Positions 27,286 through 36,430 of a stretch of 64,000 nucleotides of DNA are shown here, one piece after another. The notes under the pieces are model-generated. The model was given only the letters and a program-made list of their open reading frames with translations. It did not search any database and had not been told where the DNA came from. Position numbers and translations under genes: made by a program. Each line of letters opens with the position of its first letter. The stretch's first letter is position 1. Source of the DNA: Akkermansia muciniphila (lineage in GTDB: Bacteria; Verrucomicrobiota; Verrucomicrobiia; Verrucomicrobiales; Akkermansiaceae); NCBI GenBank assembly GCA_945890645.1, contig CAMDCV010000008.1, forward strand, positions 48,170 through 112,169, written 5' to 3'.

Positions 27286-29853
27286 ATGATCCGCCCATCA
27301 CTCACGATCGCCATCACCTCACTGCTATCTCTCACGACGCAGGCACTCCCACCTGCAAACGATTTCACTCCGCAGCACCAGGTCCCCTCATTATCGCCCG
27401 AGGAGTTTTTAAAAACCGTGCAACTTCCCGACGGCTACTCGCTCGAACTCGTGCTCAGCGAGCCGCAAATCAAAGAGCCCGTCACCATCGCCTTCGATCC
27501 CAATGGCGCTATGTATGTGGCGGAAATGCGCACCTACATGCAAAACATCGATGGTGCCGATGGTCTCACGTCACGCAGCATCGTAAGCAAGCATGTCAGC
27601 ACCAAGGGCGATGGAACATTTGATCAGCACTCGATTTACCTCAAGGACATGCTCTTGCCGCGCATGATCTTGCCACTCGATGACCGCATTCTGTTAGGCA
27701 TCACCAACACCTCCGATCTCACGATTTATAGCGATAAAAATCAAGACGGCGTCGCCGATGACAGTAAGCTCTGGTTCAAAGGCGGACCCCGCGGCGGCAA
27801 TATGGAGCACCAGCCCAGCGGCCTCGTGTGGGGACTCGATAACTGGATGTATTCCACCTACAATAGCTATCGCCTGCGCTGGAATGGTGAAAATACCGCC
27901 CCACTTCAGGAATCCACTTTCCCTAACGGCGGACAATGGGGACTCGCTCAGGACAACTACGGCCAAATGTGGTGGAGCAATGCCGGTGGCGAAAAAGGTC
28001 TGCATACCTATCAAGTCCCGATCATTTACGGAGCCTTCAATATCTCAGCCCAAAAGGAAAAAGACTTCGATGTCACCTGGCCCCTCGTCGGCGCGCGCGA
28101 CTACCAAGGCGGGCCGAAAAAATCACGCGACGATGGCACACTCAATCACTTCACGGGTTGCGGTGGCCAAACGGTCTTTCGCGGCGATCGACTGCCGCCC
28201 GAGCTCATCGGCAATGTATTTCTTCCCGAGCCCGTCGGTCGCCTCATCCGCCGCGCCATTGTCTCGCACAGCGAAGGCATCACGACCCTCAGCAACGCCA
28301 ACCCACAATCGGAATTCATTCGCTCCACCGATCTCTGCTTTCGTCCTCTCAACATGACCACAGGCCCCGATGGCTGCCTCTACATTGTCGATATGTATCG
28401 CGGCATCATTCAAGAAGGCAACTGGGTCAGAGAAGGCTCTTACTTGCGCAATGTCGTCAAGCAACACGGCTTCCAAAATGTCATCGGCCATGGCCGCATC
28501 TGGCGTCTAACGCACAAAGATTTTACACCCGGACCACAACCGAAAATGTTAGCGGAAACTCCCACGCAATGGGTCGCCCACCTCGCGCATCCGAATGGTT
28601 GGTGGCGCGATACCGCCCAACGGCTTCTCATCGTCAAGGGCGACAAATCCGTAGTCCCCGCTCTCACAGAAATGCTGCGTCAGCCCAGCAAGCCCCTCGC
28701 CCGCCTGCATGCGCTCTGGACTTTGGAAGGTCTCGGCGCTTTGACACCAGAACTCGCCCGCGCCGCTCTCAAAGATGCCGACCCCGCCCTGCGCGTGCAG
28801 GCCATCCGCGCTTGCGAGACACTCCTCAAAGCAGGCGACACCTCTTTGATCGCCGACATCCAAAGCCTGGCCGCCGATGAAAATCCCCAAGTAAAACTGC
28901 AATCCGCCATGACAGCGAAGTTGCACAAGTTTCCGCAATGGGAGCAGCAAATGACACATCACATCGCCCAGTCGCCACTCACGGGTCTGCGCGAGCTCGG
29001 AGCGAATCTGTTAGATAAAGCACCGAAGGTCAGCAGCGAATTCACACAGCCGCAACGCAGGCAATTTGAAAGAGGCATGAAAATTTACCAGGAAGTCTGC
29101 TTCGCCTGCCACGGCGTCGATGGCATGGGCACGCCCATCCCTGGCGACGCGGGAAAAACGCTCGCACCACCCCTCGCCAACTCCCAAACCGTGCACGACG
29201 ACAAAGCCATTCTACGCGTGCTCCTTCACGGATTGGAAGGCCCCATCAATGGCAAAACCTACGAGTCGATGATGATCCCCCAAAACACCAATAGCGACGA
29301 ATGGCTCGCCGACATCAGCAGCTACCTCCGCAATGCCTTTGGCAACCGCGGTTCCTTCATCGAGGCCAAGTCCGTCACTCAACTGCGCAAGCAACACGCC
29401 GACCGCACCAAGCCCTGGACCATCGAAGAACTCCGCGCCCTCGCGCCCCGGCCCCTGACAAACCGACCGTCGTGGAAGCTCAGCAGCAGCCACAACCAAG
29501 AAACATTGGCACAGATGATCGACGGCAAACAAAACACCCGCTGGGATAGCAAAACACCCCAAGTGCCCGACATGTGGGTGCGCATTGATCTCCCCACCCC
29601 CACCGACCTCTGCGGTATCGAATTACAAAGCACCGCCTCCCCCAGCGATTCTCCTCAACTCTACGAAGTCCAAGCCAGCAGTGATGGGAAAACATGGACC
29701 ACGATCAGCAAAGGACCCGGCACTGAGGAAATCACCAGCATCTCCTTCAAAAACACTACCGTAAAACACCTCCGCATCCAACAACAAGGCACCAAACCCG
29801 GCAAATTCTGGAGCATCCACGAACTCCAACTCCACGCCCCACCCAAATCTTAA
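27286..29853 (+). CDS. PVC-type membrane-bound dehydrogenase with HEAT repeats, cytochrome c and discoidin-like domain
   Basis: An 855-residue secreted multidomain protein. A signal peptide (residues 1-20) precedes a beta-propeller dehydrogenase domain (about 45-420: LPDGYSLELVLSEPQIKEP, FTGCGGQTVFRGDRLP, GPDGCLYIVDMYRG). HEAT-like repeats follow at about 430-580, then a cytochrome c domain with the haem motif CFACH (Cys605, Cys608, His609), and finally a C-terminal F5/8-type carbohydrate-binding-like domain at about 710-850. Such proteins are hallmark enzymes of Planctomycetes and Verrucomicrobia and probably oxidise sugars or alcohols, passing electrons to haem; the substrate is unknown. 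Confidence 0.88.
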   Translation: MIRPSLTIAITSLLSLTTQALPPANDFTPQHQVPSLSPEEFLKTVQLPDGYSLELVLSEPQIKEPVTIAFDPNGAMYVAEMRTYMQNIDGADGLTSRSIVSKHVSTKGDGTFDQHSIYLKDMLLPRMILPLDDRILLGITNTSDLTIYSDKNQDGVADDSKLWFKGGPRGGNMEHQPSGLVWGLDNWMYSTYNSYRLRWNGENTAPLQESTFPNGGQWGLAQDNYGQMWWSNAGGEKGLHTYQVPIIYGAFNISAQKEKDFDVTWPLVGARDYQGGPKKSRDDGTLNHFTGCGGQTVFRGDRLPPELIGNVFLPEPVGRLIRRAIVSHSEGITTLSNANPQSEFIRSTDLCFRPLNMTTGPDGCLYIVDMYRGIIQEGNWVREGSYLRNVVKQHGFQNVIGHGRIWRLTHKDFTPGPQPKMLAETPTQWVAHLAHPNGWWRDTAQRLLIVKGDKSVVPALTEMLRQPSKPLARLHALWTLEGLGALTPELARAALKDADPALRVQAIRACETLLKAGDTSLIADIQSLAADENPQVKLQSAMTAKLHKFPQWEQQMTHHIAQSPLTGLRELGANLLDKAPKVSSEFTQPQRRQFERGMKIYQEVCFACHGVDGMGTPIPGDAGKTLAPPLANSQTVHDDKAILRVLLHGLEGPINGKTYESMMIPQNTNSDEWLADISSYLRNAFGNRGSFIEAKSVTQLRKQHADRTKPWTIEELRALAPRPLTNRPSWKLSSSHNQETLAQMIDGKQNTRWDSKTPQVPDMWVRIDLPTPTDLCGIELQSTASPSDSPQLYEVQASSDGKTWTTISKGPGTEEITSISFKNTTVKHLRIQQQGTKPGKFWSIHELQLHAPPKS

Positions 29854-30420
29854 TGGAGCACGGAGTTTATTACGCAATAATTTTCAACAACATCAAATTA
29901 ACATCATAACACCCACGTATTAAATCCCTCTAAAGGCCTGAACTCAGAGCGTTAAATGACAAGTCTATCAGCCACAACCGCCCCTTTGCCCCCCGAAACG
30001 AGCACTTACATCGTCTCAACGACCATTTAACTCCTCCAAACAGCCATTTAATGCTCCTAACCGACCATTTACTAATTCAAAACAGCAATTTAGTGCTTCA
30101 AAACTTCCGCATCCCACCCCGCACCCGAAAGCCACCCTTCCCGAGCCCATATTTCAGTAATAACGGTGCATCTCATGCCTGCGCAGCGCAACGCGATGGG
30201 GATCCACACAATGCAAAACCCCGAGCAAAGGGGGCGGGACGTCTAGGTGGCGTTTCAATCTCATCCATTATTACACCCTATACAAATAAATCCATTTTGG
30301 TACAATCTGGGCCTAGCTATTTTGCAAAATATCGATCATCAAATTCCGTTTTAATTCAGCTACTTTATTTCCTAATGTCAAGTCGACTCCTTTAACCATG
30401 AAAACATACACAACCAGCGG
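29854..30420. other. 567-bp A/T-rich intergenic region
   Basis: No convincing gene lies here. It contains the 21-bp repeat array (29981-30106), a C/G hairpin near 30218-30236 (CCCC...GGGG), and an 8-codon mini-ORF at 30398-30424 whose TGA overlaps the ATG at 30421. Composition is visibly more A/T-rich than the flanking genes. A 114-codon open frame at 30051-30395 runs through the repeat and looks non-coding. Confidence 0.55.
29981..30106. repeat. 21-bp direct repeat array with alternating unit ends
   Basis: The core CCATTTA recurs at exactly 21-base intervals at 30023, 30044 and 30065, with CAATTTA at 30086 and weaker units at 30002 (GCACTTA) and 29981. The unit consensus is about CCATTTA then N14 ending CAG or CGA, and the last three bases alternate CGA, CAG, CGA, CAG. 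The true unit may therefore be 42 bp. GTTAAATG at 29951-29958 is the reverse complement of the core. There are no unique spacers, so it is not a CRISPR. Confidence 0.7.
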
Positions 30421-31749
30421 ATGATCCACACACTAATACAAGGGCTCTATTGCCTTCCCATACTCATGTTGCCGCTGGCAGCGCAGCATACCAACCGCCT
30501 GACCTTGGAGCAATCCACCGATCTGCAAGCCTGGCAAACCGTGCCGATGACACCTGCGATGCTGGATGCCAACGGCAAAATCCTCGTTCACAGTGCCACA
30601 CCAGAGCGATTCTACCGCATCCAGATAGAGCTGCTCACCCCGGCGGGCATTGCCACTCAGCCCGCAAGCACCAGCATCACCAGCGGGCAGACCACCACAC
30701 TATCCGTCACCGCCAGCGGCACCGGGCCATTTACCTACCAATGGTATGAAGGCAGCCTCGGCACCACGGCTACGCCCGTAGGCACAAACTCCGCGAGCTT
30801 CACCACCCCAGCCCTTGCTGCCACCACCAGTTACTGGGTGTGGGTTAGCAATGATGCCGGCAATGTGAACTCCTCCGCCGCTACGGTGACAGTGACAGGC
30901 GGCAATGTTCCTTCGCCCGAAGAATTCGCCCTTATCTCGGCAGGAAATTTCCAAATGGGAGACAACTTCGATGAGGGTTCGACGGACGAACTCCCGGTGC
31001 ATACGGTGAACTTGAGTGCGTTTTACATGGGGAAATAGGAGGTGACTAAGGCACTGTGGGACAGCGTGCGGATCTGGGGGGCGGCAAATGGCTTCACGGA
31101 TCTGCCCACGGGTGTCGGCAAGGGGGCGACTCATCCGGTGCTTGCGATTAGCTGGTATTCCATGGTAAAATGGTGTAATGCCCGCAGCCAGCGGGATGGC
31201 CTTACACCGTGCTACACCGTGAGTGGAGCGGTTTACAAGACCGGCAGCAGCGATGCGGTGGTGTGCAACTGGGCTGCCAGCGGCTACCGACTGCCCACGG
31301 AGGCAGAGTGGGAGAAAGGGGCGCGTGGCGGCCTGACTGGCAAGCGTTTCTCGTGGGGCGATACCATCAGACATGCGCAGGCGAATTATTATGCGAGTGG
31401 GACGAACTTCGGGAATGTGAGCGGTAATGCGGGTTTCCACCCGAACTATACTGCGGGCGGTTCTCCTTATTCCTCGCCGGTAGGCAGCTTCGCGCCGAAT
31501 GGATATGGGCTGTATGATATGGCGGGGAATATGTGGGAATGGGTATGGGATTGGTATGGAAGCGGCTATTACGCAAGTTCTCCGAGTGCTGACCCGCGTG
31601 GCCCGTCCTCAGGTTCTTACCGGATTTACCGGGGCGGCTACTGGGGCTTGCACGCGTTCAACTGCCGCGTGGCGTACCGCTTCAGCACATACCCGGACAA
31701 CTCGAACAACAACTTCGGGTTCCGCTTGGCCCGCAGTTCACGCCCCTAG
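30421..31749 (+). pseudogene. Secreted Ig-like / formylglycine-generating-enzyme-fold protein, split by an in-frame TAG
   Basis: A secreted protein of 442 codons interrupted once. Signal peptide, then a short StDLxxWQ-type module (about 25-75), an Ig-like domain (about 80-160) and a C-terminal FGE-sulfatase (SUMF1-like) domain with SAGNFQMGD, GYRLPTEAEWEKGARGG, DMAGNMWEWVWDWYG and FRLARSS. The frame is the same on both sides of TAG 31036-31038, which replaces the tyrosine of the usual MGKYEVT motif. The cysteine pair needed for formylglycine formation is absent (HAFNCRVAYR has one cysteine), so the fold is probably structural. Either a pseudogene or a sequencing error; the first 206 codons and a GTG-started remainder could still be translated. 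Confidence 0.8.
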
Positions 31750-31820
31750 TAAATAGCAAGTATAAACGGAACGGGTATTTTTCCCCTTGTTTGAAAATCT
31801 AAGGAGAGTAGTATGGAGGT

Positions 31821-32102
31821 GTGAACACTAAAGAAATTTCTTTCACCCATCTTCTTGATTTGCCTGCCGAACTTTCCGTGAAAGCTAAGGAAGTGCCGGG
31901 CTTGCCTGAACGATTGTTACGATTCATCCGGATGGAGGTGGCGATGAATGAACAGCGACAACAGCGCTACAGCCCCGCCGCAGTAGAATTAGTGCAGCGA
32001 GCTCGCGCCTTGGCTGATAAACGGATAGAGGAAGGAAGGAGTCGAGAGGAAGGTATGCGAGCTTTCGAGCAGAACTTTAAAGAAATCACCGAGACACTTT
32101 AG
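31821..32102 (+). CDS. Probable antitoxin of a PIN-domain toxin-antitoxin pair
   Basis: A 93-residue, charged, helical protein of no recognised DNA-binding family, encoded nine bases upstream of a PIN toxin. Size, order and spacing fit a type II antitoxin. The start is GTG 31821, preceded by AAGGAGAG at 31801-31808, one of the few good Shine-Dalgarno sequences here. An ATG at 31813 gives only a three-codon frame. The Shine-Dalgarno and A/T-rich surroundings hint at horizontal gain. The antitoxin call rests on context. Confidence 0.65.
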   Translation: MNTKEISFTHLLDLPAELSVKAKEVPGLPERLLRFIRMEVAMNEQRQQRYSPAAVELVQRARALADKRIEEGRSREEGMRAFEQNFKEITETL

Positions 32103-32111
32103 TCACTTACG

Positions 32112-32540
32112 ATGCTCCGCGCTGTATTAGATTCCAATGTGCTACTGGCGGCCAAGCTGTCGGAGAATCCTCAGAGTCCGAATGCCGAGATCATCGCGCG
32201 CTGGATGGGGGGAGAGCTTGATTGGTTGATCTCGGATGATTTGCTAACCGAATACGCAGAGAAATTATTGGAGAAGGGTGTTGATGCTATGAAGGTAGAA
32301 ATCTTCTTGGCTGATCTCCTCGAATTTGGGGTGGAAGTATTCATCCGCTTTTTTCATTTCCAACACTACCCAGTGGATGCGGATGACGTTGCCTTTCTAT
32401 TAGTAGCACTCAACGGGGCGGCCACGCATCTGGTCACATATGACGAGCATTTGAAGGATGTAGGCGTATTTTACCCTGAATTTATTACCTGCGAACCCGT
32501 GGAGTTCTTGTTTGAATTGCGAAAAACATCAACTCCCTAA
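32112..32540 (+). CDS. PIN-domain toxin (COG1569-type)
   Basis: A 142-residue PIN-domain protein, the nuclease component of many type II toxin-antitoxin systems, usually cleaving RNA. The N-terminal LRAVLDSNVLLAA supplies the first acidic residue, LISDDLLTEYAEKL the second region, and DADDVAFLLVAL and LVTYDEHLKDV the C-terminal acidic cluster. It follows the antitoxin-like gene by nine bases. The target RNA is unknown. Confidence 0.85.
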   Translation: MLRAVLDSNVLLAAKLSENPQSPNAEIIARWMGGELDWLISDDLLTEYAEKLLEKGVDAMKVEIFLADLLEFGVEVFIRFFHFQHYPVDADDVAFLLVALNGAATHLVTYDEHLKDVGVFYPEFITCEPVEFLFELRKTSTP

Positions 32541-32632
32541 GCGCAAGTTCCGCTTGTTATCATATCCAGCCTATGTTCCTCCTACGATTCCTCCTTGACG
32601 AGCATCAATTTGCGTTTACTGGTAGTTTCACT

Positions 32633-33781
32633 ATGCGCCCATTGCTTACTTCTTTGTTGTTCGCCCCCATCTTGTTAGGCACTTCACACGCCGCCATTGG
32701 CGTCAAAAAAGTAGCCGATGGCTTTAACCGTCCGGTCTGGGTCGGCATGCCAAAAGTTTCCGCCAAGCAACTGTGGGTCATGGAACAACATGGCGTGATC
32801 ACCATTGTCGATCCCGCCACTGGTAAAAAATCGGAGCTTTTTGATATCCATGAAAAGGTCAGTCGTAAGGGCAACGAGGAAGGAATGCTCGGTCTTGCCT
32901 TCGCGCCAGACTTCGCACAAACGGGACGTTTCTACATCAACTACACCGATAAAGAACATTTCACCTGCATCTCCCGTTTCGTTTATCAAAATGGGAGCGT
33001 CGATGCCTCGAAAGAAGAAATCATCCTGCGCTACAAACAAGATTTCCAAAACCACAACGGCGGCTGGATCGATTTCGGTCCCGATAAAATGCTCTACATC
33101 GGCAATGGCGATGGCGGTTCCGGTAATGACCCAAAACAACGCGGCCAAGACCTTTCCTCGCTGCTTGGAAAAATGCTCCGCATCGATGTTTCTGGTGATA
33201 AAGGCTACACAGTTCCTTCTGATAATCCCTTCGTAAACAAGAAAGACGCCAAGCCAGAAATCTGGGCCTACGGCGTGCGCAATCCATGGCGTTGTTCGTT
33301 TGATTCGAAAACCGGCGACTTCTGGATGGCCGATGTCGGTCAAAATCTATGGGAAGAAATCAACCATATCGAACACGCCAAAGCCTCTGGTGCGAACTTC
33401 GGCTGGCGCTTGCGCGAGGGCGATATAGCGACCCCTGCGAAAGACGTTGGTGGCGACAAACCAAAAGGTCACATTGATCCCGTGTATGTCTATAAACACG
33501 GCGGTGGCTCCACCGAAGGATTCTCCGTCACCGGTGGTTACGTGTATCGCGGCCCCATCAAAGAACTACAAGGTCGCTACATTTTCGCCGACTATCAAAA
33601 TCCGCGCATCTGGTCTTTCGTCTCGAAAAATGGCAAAGCCGCTGACTTCAAAGACCTCACCGCTGATCTGCAACCCGAAGGCGGCAAGATCAAACAAATC
33701 CCCAGCTTCGGCGAAGCCCCAGACGGCACGGTGTATATCGTCGATCACTCCGGTCCGATCTATGAGATTGTGGAAAAGTAA
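32633..33781 (+). CDS. PQQ-dependent aldose-type sugar dehydrogenase, secreted
   Basis: A 382-residue secreted beta-propeller enzyme of the glucose/sorbosone dehydrogenase family. A signal peptide (MRPLLTSLLFAPILLGTSHA) is followed by propeller blades with GMLGLAFAPDFAQTG, IDFGPDKMLYIGNGDGGSGND, YGVRNPWRCSFD, DVGQNLWEEINH and GYVYRGPIKELQGRYIFADY. Family members oxidise sugars with PQQ in the periplasm. No PQQ synthesis genes are nearby. ATG 32633 is chosen over the longer frame to 32573 because it starts the signal peptide. Confidence 0.9.
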   Translation: MRPLLTSLLFAPILLGTSHAAIGVKKVADGFNRPVWVGMPKVSAKQLWVMEQHGVITIVDPATGKKSELFDIHEKVSRKGNEEGMLGLAFAPDFAQTGRFYINYTDKEHFTCISRFVYQNGSVDASKEEIILRYKQDFQNHNGGWIDFGPDKMLYIGNGDGGSGNDPKQRGQDLSSLLGKMLRIDVSGDKGYTVPSDNPFVNKKDAKPEIWAYGVRNPWRCSFDSKTGDFWMADVGQNLWEEINHIEHAKASGANFGWRLREGDIATPAKDVGGDKPKGHIDPVYVYKHGGGSTEGFSVTGGYVYRGPIKELQGRYIFADYQNPRIWSFVSKNGKAADFKDLTADLQPEGGKIKQIPSFGEAPDGTVYIVDHSGPIYEIVEK

Positions 33782-33847
33782 TCGCGGCGCCTCGTACGCG
33801 ATCACATTTTCATCGAATCATGCCGCTGACTATGCTACGCTCGCTGC

Positions 33848-34642
33848 ATGATTCCTGTCGCGCTTACGATTGCTGGCTCTGACTGTTCCGCTGGTGCTGG
33901 CTTACAAGCTGACCTCAAGACGTTTCAACACTTTCAAGTTTATGGTCTGACGGCAGTGACATGCGTGGTCTCGGAAACGCCTAACGTCGTGCGTCATGTT
34001 CATGCTCTGCCTACAGAACTGGTACTGGATCAAGTGGAACTTTTGTTAGAGTCCTATCCTGTCGGTGCAATTAAAATGGGTATGTTGCATTCGACGGCGA
34101 ACATCGCAGGCCTAGCCCGCTTATTGCAGCGGCATCCCCAGATCCCCGTGGTGATTGATCCGGTCATGATCGCTTCGACGGGCGATCCACTGATTGAAAC
34201 AGATGCCATTGCCGCCTATCAGGAACTTCTCTTACCCCTCGCTTGGCTCATCACTCCCAATATACCTGAGGCGGAATGTTTGTTAGGCACATCCATCAAT
34301 GCGGAGAATTTTTCCGCAGCGGCACGCACTCTTGCTGATCGTTTCAACTGTGCAGTGCTGCTGAAAGGTGGTCATCTCAATGCTTCGACTTGTCTCGATC
34401 TGCTCCATGATCACGGTGAAGAATTTTTCTTTGAGCAAGAGAGAATCGACACCCAAGCCTCGCACGGCACTGGCTGCACGCTATCCGCCGCCATTGCAGC
34501 AGGGCTCGCACTGGGCCATACTCTCTCGGATTCCTGTGCCATGGCGAAAGATTTTATCAATCATGCACTGACACACAGTCTGCACTGGAACAACAGCCGC
34601 GATGAACGCATCGACGCTCTCAATCAAGGCACTACTCGGTAA
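33848..34642 (+). CDS. thiD: Hydroxymethylpyrimidine/phosphomethylpyrimidine kinase
   Basis: Phosphorylates HMP and HMP-P in thiamine biosynthesis. The 264-residue ribokinase-fold protein has the substrate motif TIAGSDCSAGAGLQADLKTF, VVIDPVMIASTGDPL, the nucleotide-binding LITPNIPEAECLLG and the anion-hole motif ASHGTGCTLSAAIAA. No TPP riboswitch is visible ahead of the gene and no other thi genes lie near. Confidence 0.94.
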   Translation: MIPVALTIAGSDCSAGAGLQADLKTFQHFQVYGLTAVTCVVSETPNVVRHVHALPTELVLDQVELLLESYPVGAIKMGMLHSTANIAGLARLLQRHPQIPVVIDPVMIASTGDPLIETDAIAAYQELLLPLAWLITPNIPEAECLLGTSINAENFSAAARTLADRFNCAVLLKGGHLNASTCLDLLHDHGEEFFFEQERIDTQASHGTGCTLSAAIAAGLALGHTLSDSCAMAKDFINHALTHSLHWNNSRDERIDALNQGTTR

Positions 34643-34662
34643 CAAAAAACTGCTAGATCATC

Positions 34663-35481
34663 ATGCCCATTCTTGCCACTCACCCCATCGAAACATTTCC
34701 GATCGGCAATCGTCCGCTTGATCAACATGTCAGTCTGCCCGATTGGCGCAAACATCCGCACGCGTGGATCAGCGAAGTCGATTGGATCGCTGCGGAAGAA
34801 TCCGGTAGCCTCACGATACTCAACGACCATGGCATACCGCTGGCATGGTTTGGCGATCAGCCCGACCTCACCCGCACGATGACGGCATTTCATTCCTTTC
34901 TCATCGTTCACTCGTGGGATCTACTCCTGGCGAATGAAGAATTTCTCTCTCATTTTTCCCAATCGAACATCGAGGGCGAAGTCCATCCGCAAGCAGTCAT
35001 CGATGGCAATCTCGAACTGGGTCACGGCTCGCGCATCCTCCTGGGCGTGGTGATCGAGGGGAACGTCGTCATTGGCAAGTATTGCAAAATCGGACCAAAT
35101 TGTTACATTCGCGGAGCGACGAGCATAGGCGATCACTGCATCATTGGCAACGCGGTGGAGATCAAAAACTCGCTCATTCTCTCTCACACGGCGATCAGTC
35201 ACTTGTCATTTGTCGGTGACTCCATCGTTGGGAAAAAAGTCAATCTCGGTGCTGGCACCATCACCTCAAACTACCGCCACGATGGTGCGCATCATCGCAC
35301 GATGGTCGAAGGTCAATTGATCGACACCGGACGCGTCAAATTTGGAACGATCATTGGCGATCACGTCCACACGGGTATTAATACATCGATCTATCCGGGC
35401 AGAAAAATCGCGGCACACTGCACAACACGACCCGGTCAAATCGTGCAGCACGATCTGAAATTGGAAAATTTAGCGGACTGA
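34663..35481 (+). CDS. Left-handed beta-helix (hexapeptide) protein, GlmU/LpxA-like
   Basis: A 272-residue protein whose residues about 105-260 form a left-handed parallel beta-helix of hexapeptide repeats (VIDGNLELGHGSRIL, VVIGKYCKIGPNCYIRG, TSIGDHCIIGNAVEIKNS). The segment LSFVGDSIVGKKVNLGAGTITSNYRHDG closely resembles the GlmU acetyltransferase active site. The N-terminal about 100 residues lack a pyrophosphorylase signature. It may be a sugar-nucleotide acyltransferase. Its stop codon lies inside a palindrome (35473-35488). Confidence 0.82.
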   Translation: MPILATHPIETFPIGNRPLDQHVSLPDWRKHPHAWISEVDWIAAEESGSLTILNDHGIPLAWFGDQPDLTRTMTAFHSFLIVHSWDLLLANEEFLSHFSQSNIEGEVHPQAVIDGNLELGHGSRILLGVVIEGNVVIGKYCKIGPNCYIRGATSIGDHCIIGNAVEIKNSLILSHTAISHLSFVGDSIVGKKVNLGAGTITSNYRHDGAHHRTMVEGQLIDTGRVKFGTIIGDHVHTGINTSIYPGRKIAAHCTTRPGQIVQHDLKLENLAD

Positions 35482-35488
35482 AGTCCGC
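35473..35488. repeat. REP-like palindrome overlapping a stop codon
   Basis: GCGGACT-GA-AGTCCGC is a perfect 7-bp inverted repeat that includes the last codons and the TGA of the gene ending at 35481. There is no T tract, so it is not an ordinary terminator. A similar GC-rich palindrome lies at 43003-43019. Confidence 0.55.
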
Positions 35489-35498
35489 GCTCAGTGGA

Positions 35499-36395
35499 TC
35501 ACTTACCCCAAAGCTTGAGCAAGGTCGTTGCCATATCGCTTGGCGTCTCTGCTACGGCGATACCACACTCCGCAAGGATGCGTTTTTTCGCTTCGGCAGT
35601 GTCGTCTTCGCCGCCGACGATCGCACCGGCATGACCCATGCGACGTCCCGGAGGCGCGGTCGCACCAGCGATGAATCCAGCAATCGGTTTTTTGCAATGC
35701 TCTTTCGCCCAACGCGCGGCTTCGACTTCAGCCGTGCCACCGATTTCACCAATCATGATGATCGCTTCGGTCTCGGGGTCTTCGTTGAACATTTGCAACA
35801 CGTCCAAGTGGGAGGTGCCATTGATCGGGTCGCCACCGATGCCGACGCAGGTGCTTTGACCATAACCGAGTTGTGTCAATTGGAATACTGCCTCGTAAGT
35901 GAGAGTACCCGAGCGCGATACCACGCCGACATTGCCACGCTTGTGAATGTAACCAGGAGCGATGCCGATGCGGCAACCGCCGTGTGATTTTTCGCCGCGC
36001 CCCGGAGTGACGAGACCCGGGCAGTTTGGTCCAACCAAACGAACAGGTAAACCTTTGAGAGCTTCTTTGACGCGCATCATGTCCATCACCGGAATGCCTT
36101 CGGTGATGCAAACGATCAACTCAACACCTGCATCAGCAGCTTCGAGAATCGCATCGGCTGCGAACGGAGGCGGCACGAAGATCGCGGACGCGGTTGCACC
36201 CGTCTCTCTCACGGCATCGGCGACACCATTAAAAATCGGCACAGTGTTTTCAAAGAATTGACCACCCTTGCCCGGAGTGACGCCGGCAACAACTTTGGTG
36301 CCGTAGGCAAGAGACAAAGAGGCGTGCCGCGCGCCGAAGCTGCCGGTGATTCCCTGGATCAGGACTTTCGTGTTTTCGTTAATGAGAATGGACAT
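35499..36395 (-). CDS. sucD: Succinyl-CoA synthetase, alpha subunit
   Basis: The alpha subunit binds CoA and carries the phosphohistidine of the TCA-cycle enzyme that interconverts succinyl-CoA and succinate with nucleotide phosphorylation. The 298-residue protein has [11 protein letters not shown], the CoA-binding GVTPGKGGQ segment, VGPNCPGL and the active-site histidine in [10 protein letters not shown]. It follows sucC by 35 bases on the same strand, forming the usual sucCD operon. Confidence 0.96.
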   Translation of the reverse strand: MSILINENTKVLIQGITGSFGARHASLSLAYGTKVVAGVTPGKGGQFFENTVPIFNGVADAVRETGATASAIFVPPPFAADAILEAADAGVELIVCITEGIPVMDMMRVKEALKGLPVRLVGPNCPGLVTPGRGEKSHGGCRIGIAPGYIHKRGNVGVVSRSGTLTYEAVFQLTQLGYGQSTCVGIGGDPINGTSHLDVLQMFNEDPETEAIIMIGEIGGTAEVEAARWAKEHCKKPIAGFIAGATAPPGRRMGHAGAIVGGEDDTAEAKKRILAECGIAVAETPSDMATTLLKLWGK

Positions 36396-36430
36396 GATGG
36401 GATAATGTAAAAAGTTTCAGTTCGATCAGC

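Noticed and set aside
29981..30106. CRISPR interpretation of the 21-bp array
   Set aside because: Units are contiguous without unique spacers, too short and too diverged, and no cas gene is near.
30051..30395. 114-codon open frame upstream of the FGE-like gene
   Set aside because: It reads through the 21-bp repeat array and A/T-rich sequence, with no sign of selection on codons.
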